Below the pieces are notes generated by a model. It had not been told where the DNA came from. It worked only from the letters and a program-made list of their open reading frames with translations, and searched no databases. Of a stretch of DNA of 41,034 bases, positions 24,791 through 31,857 are shown piece after piece. Location: assembly GCA_964453035.1 (NCBI GenBank), contig CAYVOX010000012.1, positions 1-41,034 of the forward strand, written 5' to 3'. Position 1 is the stretch's first letter. Each line of letters starts with the position of its first letter. The position numbers and the translations under genes were made by a program. This DNA comes from CAYVOX01 sp964453035 (GTDB lineage Bacteria > Chloroflexota > Anaerolineae > Anaerolineales > Anaerolineaceae).

Positions 24791-26055
24791 AAAACCTCAA
24801 CCTTCCATTCTAATCGTGGCCGAACCGGTCCCAGGCGGGGTTCGGGCCAATGCGTACCAGGCGCGCCTGCGCCGTCAATGGTAAATGTCAGGGCTTGTTC
24901 ATCCTGAAAATAACGCCGGATGCGGTAGGAACTGGCGTTCACGCCAATTACAAACCGGCCTTCGTTGAGAAAATCCGCGGGAACCCGGCAGCTGCTGCGG
25001 TAATGCCCGGCTTTGCGCGCGCCCAGTCGCTCAAACTGAGCCGGCTCATCGGTATCAAATGAGGTGAAGATGGTTTCGCCGCGCGTCGTCATCAGGTAAA
25101 CACCCACGCGCAACCCGGTGATAGGCTCATCCAGCCGGTAATCCATCTCAATGGTCAACGGCTCCACCGAACGGAAGGTATCCGCCACCTTGCCCTGCGC
25201 ATTGACCACGCGCACCGCCAGCGGGTAAAACGGCGCGCTGCTGGCAGGCACTTCATCTGCATCCCAGGTGCGTTGGCTCACCTGGGCAAACCCATTGGAA
25301 AGGTAATAGTCCACCGCCTGCGCGGTTGGAGCGCGCAACGCCAGGCGCCCTTTTTCAATGACCAGCGCTTCGCTGGTCAAACGCAAAATGGCCGACATGT
25401 TATGGCTGACAAACAATACCGTGCGCCCCTGCTGCGCCACGTCGCTCATCTTACCCAGGCACTTGCGCTGGAACTCGGCATCACCCACTGCCAGCACCTC
25501 ATCCACCACCAGGATTTCCGGCTCAAGATGCGCAGCCACAGCGAAAGCCAGGCGCAGATACATCCCACTCGAATAGCGCTTGACGGGGGTATCCAGGAAC
25601 TTGCCCACTTCTGAGAACTCGACAATTTCGTCAAACTTGCTGGCAATTTCACTGCGCTTCATGCCAAGGATGGCACCGTTGAGGTAAATATTCTCTCGGC
25701 CGGTCAACTCCGGATGAAATCCCGTTCCCACTTCCAGCAGCGAGCCCACTCTACCGTTCACTTCGCCCACTCCCTCAGTCGGGTCGGTGACGCGCGCCAG
25801 GATCTTCAGCAGGGTGCTCTTACCGGCGCCGTTCTTGCCGATAATCCCCAGCACCTGCCCCTGTTGCACCTCAAACGAGACGTCCCTGAGCGCCCACACG
25901 GTATTGGCGCTGTTATCGCCGCCCGCTTTGGCAGGTTTAAACGGCGCGCGCAGCCCATCCACAAGCGTCTCGCGCAGCGTGCGGTATTGCAGCGCCGGCG
26001 CGCCGATGCGGTAACGCTTACTGAGATGTTCAACCCGAATAGCAATATCGCTCAT
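24787..26055 (-). CDS. ABC transporter ATP-binding protein with C-terminal glycan-recognition domain (Wzt type)
   Basis: A 422-aa ABC ATPase: Walker A GKNGAGKST at 73-81, signature YSSGMYLRL from 161, Walker B ILVVDE at 181-186 and H-loop His218. The GSLLEVGTGFHPELTGRENIYLNG block is diagnostic of polysaccharide/teichoic-acid exporters. The 160-residue extension after about 260 is a Wzt-type beta-sandwich that in O-antigen systems recognises the modified chain end. It couples ATP hydrolysis to export of the finished, lipid-linked chain. ATG at 26055 overlaps the wzm stop by 4 bp. Confidence 0.94.
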   Translation of the reverse strand: MSDIAIRVEHLSKRYRIGAPALQYRTLRETLVDGLRAPFKPAKAGGDNSANTVWALRDVSFEVQQGQVLGIIGKNGAGKSTLLKILARVTDPTEGVGEVNGRVGSLLEVGTGFHPELTGRENIYLNGAILGMKRSEIASKFDEIVEFSEVGKFLDTPVKRYSSGMYLRLAFAVAAHLEPEILVVDEVLAVGDAEFQRKCLGKMSDVAQQGRTVLFVSHNMSAILRLTSEALVIEKGRLALRAPTAQAVDYYLSNGFAQVSQRTWDADEVPASSAPFYPLAVRVVNAQGKVADTFRSVEPLTIEMDYRLDEPITGLRVGVYLMTTRGETIFTSFDTDEPAQFERLGARKAGHYRSSCRVPADFLNEGRFVIGVNASSYRIRRYFQDEQALTFTIDGAGAPGTHWPEPRLGPVRPRLEWKVEVL

Positions 26056-26906
26056 ACCACATCCGCAAAGTTGCGCTCCATGCGCCGGAAGTAAAACAAA
26101 CCGCTGACCAGGAGCACCACCACCATCACCACCGAAACCAGCATCAACTGGTCCGGGGGATTGCCGCCCAGCAATGCCCAGCGAAAGCCCTGGATAACGC
26201 CCACCATCGGGTTCAATCCGTATATCCAGCGCCAGATGCCCTCAGAGGGCACCAGGTCAATCGAATAGGCTACCGGCGAAGCGTACATCCAGGCTTGCAG
26301 CAGAAAAGGGATCATGTGCTGCACATCACGGTACTGCACGTTCAGCGCAGAGAGCCACAGTCCAACGGCCAATGCTGTCACCAGCGCCAGGATCACCAGC
26401 GGCAGCAGCCACAGTACGCTGGAAGTAATTGCCACGCCGTAGAATACCATCAGCCCAACCAGCACCAGGAAGGAAAGCGCGAAATCCACCAGGCCGGCAG
26501 CTACCGCAGAGATCGGGATGATGAGCCGCGGGAAGTAAATCTTGGTCAGCAAATTGGCGTTTCCCACCAGGCTGATGCCGCTGCGCTGCAGCGCTCCCTG
26601 GAAAAGTTGCCACGGCAGCAGAGCCGCGAAGCTGAACACCGGATAGAGGTCTTTGGAGATCCCCTCATCTGGTGAAAGGTTAGCCAGCCGCCCAAAGATG
26701 ATGGTGAAGATGACCATAATCATCAGGGGCTGGATGATGGCCCATAGAACGCCCAGTGCCGCCTGCTTGTAGCGCACCTTAATATCGCGCCAGGTGAGAA
26801 AGTAAATGAGCTCACGGTAAGCCCACAGGTCTGCCAGGTTGAGGGGGATCCAACCTTTGGCAGGTCTCAGGTAAACCGTGGGGGCGGCGGTGCGAGAACT
26901 GGTCAT
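26052..26906 (-). CDS. ABC-2 type polysaccharide export permease (Wzm type)
   Basis: About 284 aa with six membrane helices after an amphipathic N-terminal segment (LADLWAYRELIYFLTWRDIKVRYKQ), the conserved block of the O-antigen/teichoic-acid ABC-2 permeases. FAALLPWQLFQGALQR and NLLTKIYFPRLIIP are further family blocks. It forms the membrane channel for the ATPase encoded next. The longer frame starts at a GTG at 26936 inside the epimerase gene; the ATG at 26906, right after the epimerase stop, is chosen although its Shine-Dalgarno is weak. Confidence 0.92.
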   Translation of the reverse strand: MTSSRTAAPTVYLRPAKGWIPLNLADLWAYRELIYFLTWRDIKVRYKQAALGVLWAIIQPLMIMVIFTIIFGRLANLSPDEGISKDLYPVFSFAALLPWQLFQGALQRSGISLVGNANLLTKIYFPRLIIPISAVAAGLVDFALSFLVLVGLMVFYGVAITSSVLWLLPLVILALVTALAVGLWLSALNVQYRDVQHMIPFLLQAWMYASPVAYSIDLVPSEGIWRWIYGLNPMVGVIQGFRWALLGGNPPDQLMLVSVVMVVVLLVSGLFYFRRMERNFADVV

Positions 26907-26908
26907 GC

Positions 26909-27859
26909 TTATTTTTTCCGATTTTGCCTGTACCACTCAATGGTGCGGCGCAAGCCCTCATCAAAATCTACTTTTGCCGTAAAACCAAAGCGCTCGCGCG
27001 CCCGGCTGGTATCCAATCTGCGGCGCGGCTGGCCGTTGGGCTTGGTCGGATCCCACACCAACCTGCCCGTAAAGCCGCTCAACCGGGCAATCTTCTCAGC
27101 CAGGTCTTTGATGGAAATCTCGTACCCTGAGCCCAGGTTGACCGGGTCAGACTCGTTGTATCTCTCGGTGGCCAGCACAATGCCCTCGGCAGCATCTGAA
27201 ACGTAAATGAACTCGCGCGTCGGAGAGCCGTCGCCCCACACCACAATTTCTTCCGCTCCTGCTTCCTGGGCTTCGATGCACTTTTTAATGAGCGCGGGGA
27301 TGACATGAGATGAGGACGGATCAAAGTTGTCGCGCGGGCCGTATAAATTGACTGGCAGCAGGAAAATCGAGTTCCAGCCGTACTGCTGGCGGTAAGCCTG
27401 CGATTGCACCAGCAGCATCTTCTTGGCCAGCCCGTAAGGTGCGTTGGTTTCCTCAGGGTACCCATTCCAGATGTCTTCCTCGCGGAACGGCACGGGCGTG
27501 AACTTGGGATAAGCGCATATGGTTCCAATCGCGGTGAACTTCTCCACGCCCCGCTGCCAGGCCATATGCATCAGCTGTACGCCCATCATCAGGTTGTTGT
27601 AGAAAAATTCAGCCGGGTGCTCGCGGTTAGCGCCGATGCCGCCCACCTGGGCTGCCAGGTGAATGATGACATCCGGGCGGGCATCATCCAGCATCTGCCG
27701 GATGGATGCGGCCTCCACCAGGTTATATTTTTCAATGGTGGGGATAAAAATCTCGGTTGCACCGCGCTCGCGCAGGCTGGCAATGACAAACGAACCCAAA
27801 AAGCCGGCGCCCCCCGTCACGCACACCCTTCGCTTCTTCCAAAAATCAGTTGTGTCCAT
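26909..27859 (-). CDS. GDP-L-fucose synthase-like NAD-dependent epimerase/reductase
   Basis: A 316-aa extended SDR close to GDP-fucose synthase (WcaG/Fcl): GGAGFLG at 16-22, HLAAQVGGIGANREHPAEFFYNNLMMG, Cys115 in GTICAYPKF, Tyr142/Lys146 in PYGLAKK, and NLYGPRDNFDPSSSHVIPALI. The E. coli catalytic Ser is Thr113 here. It would turn GDP-4-keto-6-deoxymannose into GDP-L-fucose; the GDP-mannose dehydratase (Gmd) partner is not in the window. The ATG at 27859 has GGAG seven bases upstream and follows the regulator stop by 4 bp; a longer frame overlaps the regulator and is rejected. Confidence 0.88.
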   Translation of the reverse strand: MDTTDFWKKRRVCVTGGAGFLGSFVIASLRERGATEIFIPTIEKYNLVEAASIRQMLDDARPDVIIHLAAQVGGIGANREHPAEFFYNNLMMGVQLMHMAWQRGVEKFTAIGTICAYPKFTPVPFREEDIWNGYPEETNAPYGLAKKMLLVQSQAYRQQYGWNSIFLLPVNLYGPRDNFDPSSSHVIPALIKKCIEAQEAGAEEIVVWGDGSPTREFIYVSDAAEGIVLATERYNESDPVNLGSGYEISIKDLAEKIARLSGFTGRLVWDPTKPNGQPRRRLDTSRARERFGFTAKVDFDEGLRRTIEWYRQNRKK

Positions 27860-27863
27860 CGCG

Positions 27864-28370
27864 TTACTCCGATTCAGGATTTTGGTCGTTAAACTCAACG
27901 AAGACTTTCAAATCACAAATGCGCAGTAAAGGTGCGGTTTGATCCTCAACCAGTTGGATGCCGTGTTCCAGGCACGTCAGGCGGCACACCTCAGCGACAT
28001 CCCCGTTGCCCTCCAGGCGCACGCTGGTAAAACCCGCGGCACGAATTTCGTTCAGCGCCTCCTGCATGCGCAGGCGCACCAGCCGAAAAAGCTTAAAAGA
28101 GGATTCGATATAATCCAGCGTGAGGTAAGCCCTCAGCGAAAGCCCTTCAGGGGTAATGAGATAGCGCAATTTGCGCCGCGAGACGCGGCGCGCCTTAACG
28201 TAACCTTTCGCCACCAACCGTTTGATGTGCCAGTTGATGGTGCCAACCGCAACGCCCAACTGCGTGGCAAGTGAAGCCTGAGTAGCATCCGGATTGAGTT
28301 GGATCTGCTCTAAAATGATGAGATCGCGGTTATGGTCAGAGGGAAGGTCAGCGTCCAATTGAATATTCAA
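27864..28370 (-). CDS. winged-helix transcriptional regulator heading the polysaccharide operon
   Basis: A 168-aa protein with a clear winged helix: LEQIQLNPDATQASLATQLGVAVGTINWHIKRLVAKGYVKARRV at about residues 20-63, then wing residues SRRKLRYLITPEG. The C-terminal part (LRMQEALNEIRAAGF...) may be an effector or dimerisation domain. Related regulators head other exopolysaccharide clusters, so autogenous control of the operon is likely. The only plausible start is a TTG at 28370, 8 bases from a perfect -10 box, so the mRNA may have almost no leader. No Shine-Dalgarno is visible. Alternative in-frame TTG at 28358. Confidence 0.82.
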   Translation of the reverse strand: MNIQLDADLPSDHNRDLIILEQIQLNPDATQASLATQLGVAVGTINWHIKRLVAKGYVKARRVSRRKLRYLITPEGLSLRAYLTLDYIESSFKLFRLVRLRMQEALNEIRAAGFTSVRLEGNGDVAEVCRLTCLEHGIQLVEDQTAPLLRICDLKVFVEFNDQNPESE

Positions 28371-28378
28371 CAGGCTGA

Positions 28379-28407
28379 ATTATAACCGCAACGCCCCAGA
28401 GTTTCAA
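28379..28407 (-). promoter_or_regulatory. sigma-70-type promoter of the polysaccharide operon
   Basis: On the minus strand, TTGAAA (28,407-28,402), a 17-bp spacer and a perfect TATAAT (28,384-28,379). The predicted start site is about 28,372, two or three bases before the TTG start codon of the regulator gene. Confidence 0.8.
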
Positions 28408-28464
28408 GGGTGCGCTGCTCAGGCGCAATTTTTTTAAGGTTGGCTCATTTCTGCACCTGCCTTC

Positions 28465-28473
28465 TGTTATAAT
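28465..28473 (+). promoter_or_regulatory. extended -10 promoter of the mazG-like gene
   Basis: TGTTATAAT (TGn plus a perfect TATAAT) ends 7 bases before the ATG at 28,481; the -35 region is weak, as expected for extended -10 promoters. The predicted +1 coincides with the A of the ATG, so the transcript should be leaderless. Confidence 0.72.
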
Positions 28474-28480
28474 TGCTTGC

Positions 28481-28777
28481 ATGGACCTCAAAGAACTCTC
28501 CCAGGCGATGAACCAGTTCGTCACCGATAAAGGCTGGTACGAACCAGGCTCCATCCACCCGCAGACTCCTCGCAATATCGCCATTTCTCTCAATATCGAA
28601 GCAGGCGAGATCCTGGAACATTTTCAATGGGGGGAAAGCCCGCGGGAGAACGCCGAACTTGCCGGCGAACTGGCGGATGTTGCCCTATACCTGCTGCAAC
28701 TCGCCACGCTGACCGGCATCGACCTGGAACAGGCCATTCTCGCCAAGCTGGAGAAGAACTACCGCCGCACCTGGTAA
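28481..28777 (+). CDS. MazG-like nucleotide pyrophosphohydrolase
   Basis: A 98-aa all-alpha NTP-PPase. The metal-binding motif is Glu40-x-x-Glu43 (NIEAGEILE) plus Glu63-x-x-Asp66 (GELADVALYLLQLA), the ExxE...ExxD pattern of MazG/RS21-C6 proteins. FQWGES after the first motif matches the RS21-C6 type that hydrolyses dCTP or modified NTPs. It acts in the cytoplasm as a house-cleaning enzyme and normally works as a dimer or tetramer. It is the first gene of a plus-strand operon and is read divergently from the polysaccharide operon. No Shine-Dalgarno: translation probably starts from a leaderless mRNA. Confidence 0.92.
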   Translation: MDLKELSQAMNQFVTDKGWYEPGSIHPQTPRNIAISLNIEAGEILEHFQWGESPRENAELAGELADVALYLLQLATLTGIDLEQAILAKLEKNYRRTW

Positions 28778-28804
28778 ACCCTCTCGAATAAAAAAGTGTA
28801 ACCT

Positions 28805-29350
28805 ATGCACATCACCATTTTTGGCAGCGCCTCCCCCACCCCATCAGACCTGCTCTACCAGCAGGCTTTCACGCTGGGCCGTTTGCTCGGCCAGGCCGGG
28901 CACACCATTCTCACCGGCGGTTACATGGGCACCATGGAAGCCGCATCACGCGGAGCGCGTGAAACCAGCGCGCATGTGATTGGCGTCACCTGCGTCGAAA
29001 TCGAGCACTGGCGCGCCGCTCAGGCCAACCCGTGGGTGGCTGAAGAATGGAAAACCAGAACCCTTCTGGAGCGCATCCACACCATGCTCATCCATTCCCA
29101 GGCGCTTGTCGCCCTGCCGGGCGGACCCGGCACCCTGGCTGAGGTCAGCCTGGCCTGGAACCGCCTGGCGGTGGATGCCCTGCCGCCCATGCCTTTGATC
29201 CTGGTTGGTTCTGGCTGGCACGCCACCTTCCAGCAGTTTTTTGAAAGCTTCAACGGCAACATCAGCCCCAAAGCCCGCTCTCTGCTCACCTTTGTCGATT
29301 CCGTCGAGGCTGCCGCCCGGCGCCTCAACGATAATCAACCACAGCCCTGA
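28805..29350 (+). CDS. LOG-family (lysine-decarboxylase-like) protein
   Basis: A 181-aa protein with a Rossmann-like fold: ITIFGSASP at the start, TGGYMGTMEAASRGA (37-51) and the PGGPGTLAE motif at 105-113 that defines LOG/cytokinin-riboside-5'-monophosphate phosphoribohydrolases. LOG enzymes cleave the N-glycosidic bond of nucleoside monophosphates; in bacteria the physiological substrate is often unknown. The mazG-like gene 27 bp upstream suggests a nucleotide-salvage context. Its start (ATG at 28,805) is chosen for the family N-terminus. Confidence 0.9.
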   Translation: MHITIFGSASPTPSDLLYQQAFTLGRLLGQAGHTILTGGYMGTMEAASRGARETSAHVIGVTCVEIEHWRAAQANPWVAEEWKTRTLLERIHTMLIHSQALVALPGGPGTLAEVSLAWNRLAVDALPPMPLILVGSGWHATFQQFFESFNGNISPKARSLLTFVDSVEAAARRLNDNQPQP

Positions 29351-29366
29351 TTGGAATGGATAGATC

Positions 29367-30818
29367 ATGACCGACCAAAAACCCACCTCCTCCGAAAAAC
29401 TCCCCCTCCGCTCCGAAAATTACTCCGAGTGGTACAACCAGGTGATCCAGCGCGCTGAGATGGCCGATTACGCACCGGTGCGCGGTTGCATGGTGGTTCG
29501 CCCCTACGGTTGGGCCTTATGGGAGAACATTCAAGCCTCGCTCGACCGGCGCTTTAAAGCCACCGGTCACGTCAACGCAGCCTTCCCCCTCTTCATCCCT
29601 ATGTCCTTTCTGGAAAAAGAGAAGGAACACGTGGAAGGTTTTTCGCCGGAGCTGGCAGTGGTCACCATCGGCGGCGGGGAAAAACTGGAAGAACCGCTGG
29701 TGGTGAGGCCGACCTCCGAAACCATCATCGGGTACATGTATTCCAAGTGGATCCGCTCCTACCGCGACCTGCCCGTGCTGATTAACCAGTGGGCAAACGT
29801 CGTCCGCTGGGAAATGCGCACCCGCCTCTTCCTGCGCACGCTGGAATTCTACTGGCAGGAAGGTCACACCGCCCACGCCACCGCTGCGGAAGCCGAGGAG
29901 GAAACCCGCCGCATGCTTGAAATCTACACCCGCTTTGCCGTGGATGATGCCGCTGTGCCGGTTATCCCCGGGCGCAAAAGCGAAACCGAGAAGTTCGCCG
30001 GGGCGGTGCGGTCTTATACCATCGAGGGCATGATGGGCGATACCCGCGCCCTGCAGTCTGGCACCAGCCACTTCCTGGGCCAGAATTTTGCCAAAGCCTT
30101 TGATATCCAGTACCTGGACGTCAACAACCAGCTTCAATACTGCTGGACAACCTCCTGGGGACTTTCCACCCGTTTCGTCGGAGCCATCATCATGACCCAC
30201 GGTGACGACCAGGGCCTCATCATGCCGCCCAAGCTCGCCCCCATCCAGGTGGTGATTGTCCCCATTGCGCGCAGCGACGAGGAAAAAGCCAGGGTGATGC
30301 CCGTCGTTGAACAGGTCCGCCAGGCGCTCGCCCCCTTTAGAATCAAGGTGGATGACCGCACTGAAGTCACCCCCGGATTCAAGTTCAACGATTGGGAGAT
30401 GCGCGGCGTGCCGCTGCGCATTGAGATTGGTCCCAAGGATGTGGAGAAGGGCGTGGTTACCGCTGCTCGCCGCGATATTCCCGGCAAGGCTGGCAAGACG
30501 GCCCTTTCTATGGAGCAACTGGCCGGGCAGGTAGCTGAACTGCTCACGGAAATCCATGCGGCGCTTTACGAAAAAGCCCTTGCCTTCCGCGATGCCCACA
30601 TCTTTGAACCCAAAAGTTACAGCGAATTCAAGGAAGTTGTGCAAAACGGATGGGCCTATTCCTTCTGGTGCGGAGATAAGGAGTGCGAGGCGCAGATTAA
30701 AGAGGACACCAAAGCCACAACCCGCTGCATCCCGCTGGAACAGGAAAGCGGTCGGTCGGTTTGCATCCATTGCGGCAAAACCGCCACCGAACGCGCCTAT
30801 TTCGCCAGGGCGTATTAA
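29367..30818 (+). CDS. proS: prolyl-tRNA synthetase, type 3 (archaeal/eukaryote-like)
   Basis: A 483-aa class II synthetase of the short ProS form without the bacterial editing insertion. Motif 1 includes GHVNAAFPLFIP, motif 2 is RWEMRTRLFLRTLEFYWQEGHT and motif 3 is WGLSTRFVGAIIMTHGDDQGL; VRPTSETIIG binds the substrate. The anticodon-binding domain spans about 297-395. The C-terminal domain carries WCGDKECE and CIHCGK, the zinc-like Cys sites of ProS type 3. It charges tRNA-Pro in the cytoplasm. ATG at 29,367; the Shine-Dalgarno is weak. It is co-directional with the two genes before it. Confidence 0.96.
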   Translation: MTDQKPTSSEKLPLRSENYSEWYNQVIQRAEMADYAPVRGCMVVRPYGWALWENIQASLDRRFKATGHVNAAFPLFIPMSFLEKEKEHVEGFSPELAVVTIGGGEKLEEPLVVRPTSETIIGYMYSKWIRSYRDLPVLINQWANVVRWEMRTRLFLRTLEFYWQEGHTAHATAAEAEEETRRMLEIYTRFAVDDAAVPVIPGRKSETEKFAGAVRSYTIEGMMGDTRALQSGTSHFLGQNFAKAFDIQYLDVNNQLQYCWTTSWGLSTRFVGAIIMTHGDDQGLIMPPKLAPIQVVIVPIARSDEEKARVMPVVEQVRQALAPFRIKVDDRTEVTPGFKFNDWEMRGVPLRIEIGPKDVEKGVVTAARRDIPGKAGKTALSMEQLAGQVAELLTEIHAALYEKALAFRDAHIFEPKSYSEFKEVVQNGWAYSFWCGDKECEAQIKEDTKATTRCIPLEQESGRSVCIHCGKTATERAYFARAY

Positions 30819-30863
30819 CCGGCCGATTGCCTGGCGTCCCCCCTTCACCTCGGAGCAGCAGCC

Positions 30864-31670
30864 TTGCCAGCCATCCAGATTACCCGCCTGAAGGCGCAAA
30901 TTGGCTTGCTAGAACGCAAATTCGCGCAACCTCCTGAGTTCATCCGGGGCTTGCGCGAACTTTTTGATTTCTACGCCTACCGGGTGTATAAACCCGGGCA
31001 AACGGTGCCGCCCACCAATCTGCTCCCGGCTTATCATATCCCCCCGCTGGTGATGCTGCGGTTGCAATCCAGCCTGCGCCCCTTGTGCCTCGCCCGTGAG
31101 GCCGAAGCCCTCGCCCTGGTGGATGCCCTCTGGGAGGAAAAGATGGTTGAGCCGCGCATCCTCGCCGCGCATCTCCTGGGCACCATTCCCCTTACCTCCT
31201 CGGTTGCCGTGTTGCAGCGCCTGCAACAGTGGAGCACACCCGCAGAAGACCGACCCATTTTACAGGCGTTGCTGAATTCGGGTACCACCACCCTGCGCAG
31301 GGAAGACGTTAGAGGGTGGATTACCGTTATCCAGGCCTGGCTGAACGCCCCCGACCCGGCTGTTCAAGCGGTAGGGTTGCATGCCCTGCTGCCCCTGGTC
31401 AACGACCCCCGCTTTGAGAATCTACCGGCTGTATTTAGCGCCATTACCCCCCTGCTGCAAAGCGCTCCGCCCAACCTGCAAAGCGATTTGCAGGATATCC
31501 TCGAAGCCTGCGCCCGCCGGTCCCCCATTGAAACCGGCTACCTCCTGCGGCAGTTGTTGAGCCTGTCAACCGCTCCAGGTCTCACCCGGCTCACCAGGCG
31601 TGTGTTCAATCAGTTTTCACCCGCCACGCAGGCCAGCCTGCGCACGCTCCTTCAATCACGCGAATCCTGA
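30864..31670 (+). CDS. helical-repeat protein of unknown function
   Basis: A 268-aa all-alpha protein with paired amphipathic helices (for example ILAAHLLGTIPLTSSVAVLQRLQQW, then VQAVGLHALLPLVNDPRF), resembling HEAT-like repeats. I recognise no catalytic motif. The start is a TTG at 30,864 with GGAG eight bases upstream; there is no in-frame ATG near. It follows proS by 45 bp and is probably in the same operon. Repeat proteins of this kind are often protein-binding scaffolds; no partner is evident. Confidence 0.7.
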   Translation: MPAIQITRLKAQIGLLERKFAQPPEFIRGLRELFDFYAYRVYKPGQTVPPTNLLPAYHIPPLVMLRLQSSLRPLCLAREAEALALVDALWEEKMVEPRILAAHLLGTIPLTSSVAVLQRLQQWSTPAEDRPILQALLNSGTTTLRREDVRGWITVIQAWLNAPDPAVQAVGLHALLPLVNDPRFENLPAVFSAITPLLQSAPPNLQSDLQDILEACARRSPIETGYLLRQLLSLSTAPGLTRLTRRVFNQFSPATQASLRTLLQSRES

Positions 31671-31709
31671 CAGCTTTTCGGTTTATTATTCCTCCTATCC
31701 CCATTTAAC

Positions 31710-31746
31710 CTGGCCTGAAACCAATTTTCCCGCGGGTTTCTGCCAG
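31710..31746 (+). other. hairpin between the proS operon and the first diguanylate cyclase
   Basis: CTGGC (31,710-31,714) and GAAACC (31,717-31,722) pair with GGTTTC (31,735-31,740) and GCCAG (31,742-31,746), giving 11 bp with a small internal loop. No T-run follows, so it is not a canonical terminator; it could still slow or end readthrough. Confidence 0.4.
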
Positions 31747-31771
31747 CCAGGCGATCCGGTAACGATATTAT

Positions 31772-31800
31772 TTGACAATCTGTGCATTGTTGGATATCCT
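31772..31800 (+). promoter_or_regulatory. promoter of the two-gene diguanylate cyclase operon
   Basis: A perfect TTGACA (31,772-31,777), a 17-bp spacer and TATCCT (31,795-31,800, four of six consensus). The predicted start is near 31,807, leaving about 50 nt of 5' leader. The leader lacks a recognisable Shine-Dalgarno before the ATG at 31,858. Confidence 0.6.
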
Positions 31801-31857
31801 TAACTCGGGGTTGTTCAGCCGCCCAATGTTGAGCGTTAATTTCTCTCCAAACCAAAA

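Noticed and set aside
29517..30899. 460-codon open frame antisense to proS
   Set aside because: proS is unmistakable on the plus strand with all class II motifs; the antisense frame has no recognisable domain and follows codon-phase mirroring.
31710..31746. Intrinsic terminator after the helical-repeat gene
   Set aside because: The hairpin is real but no T-run follows, so it is recorded as a plain hairpin.
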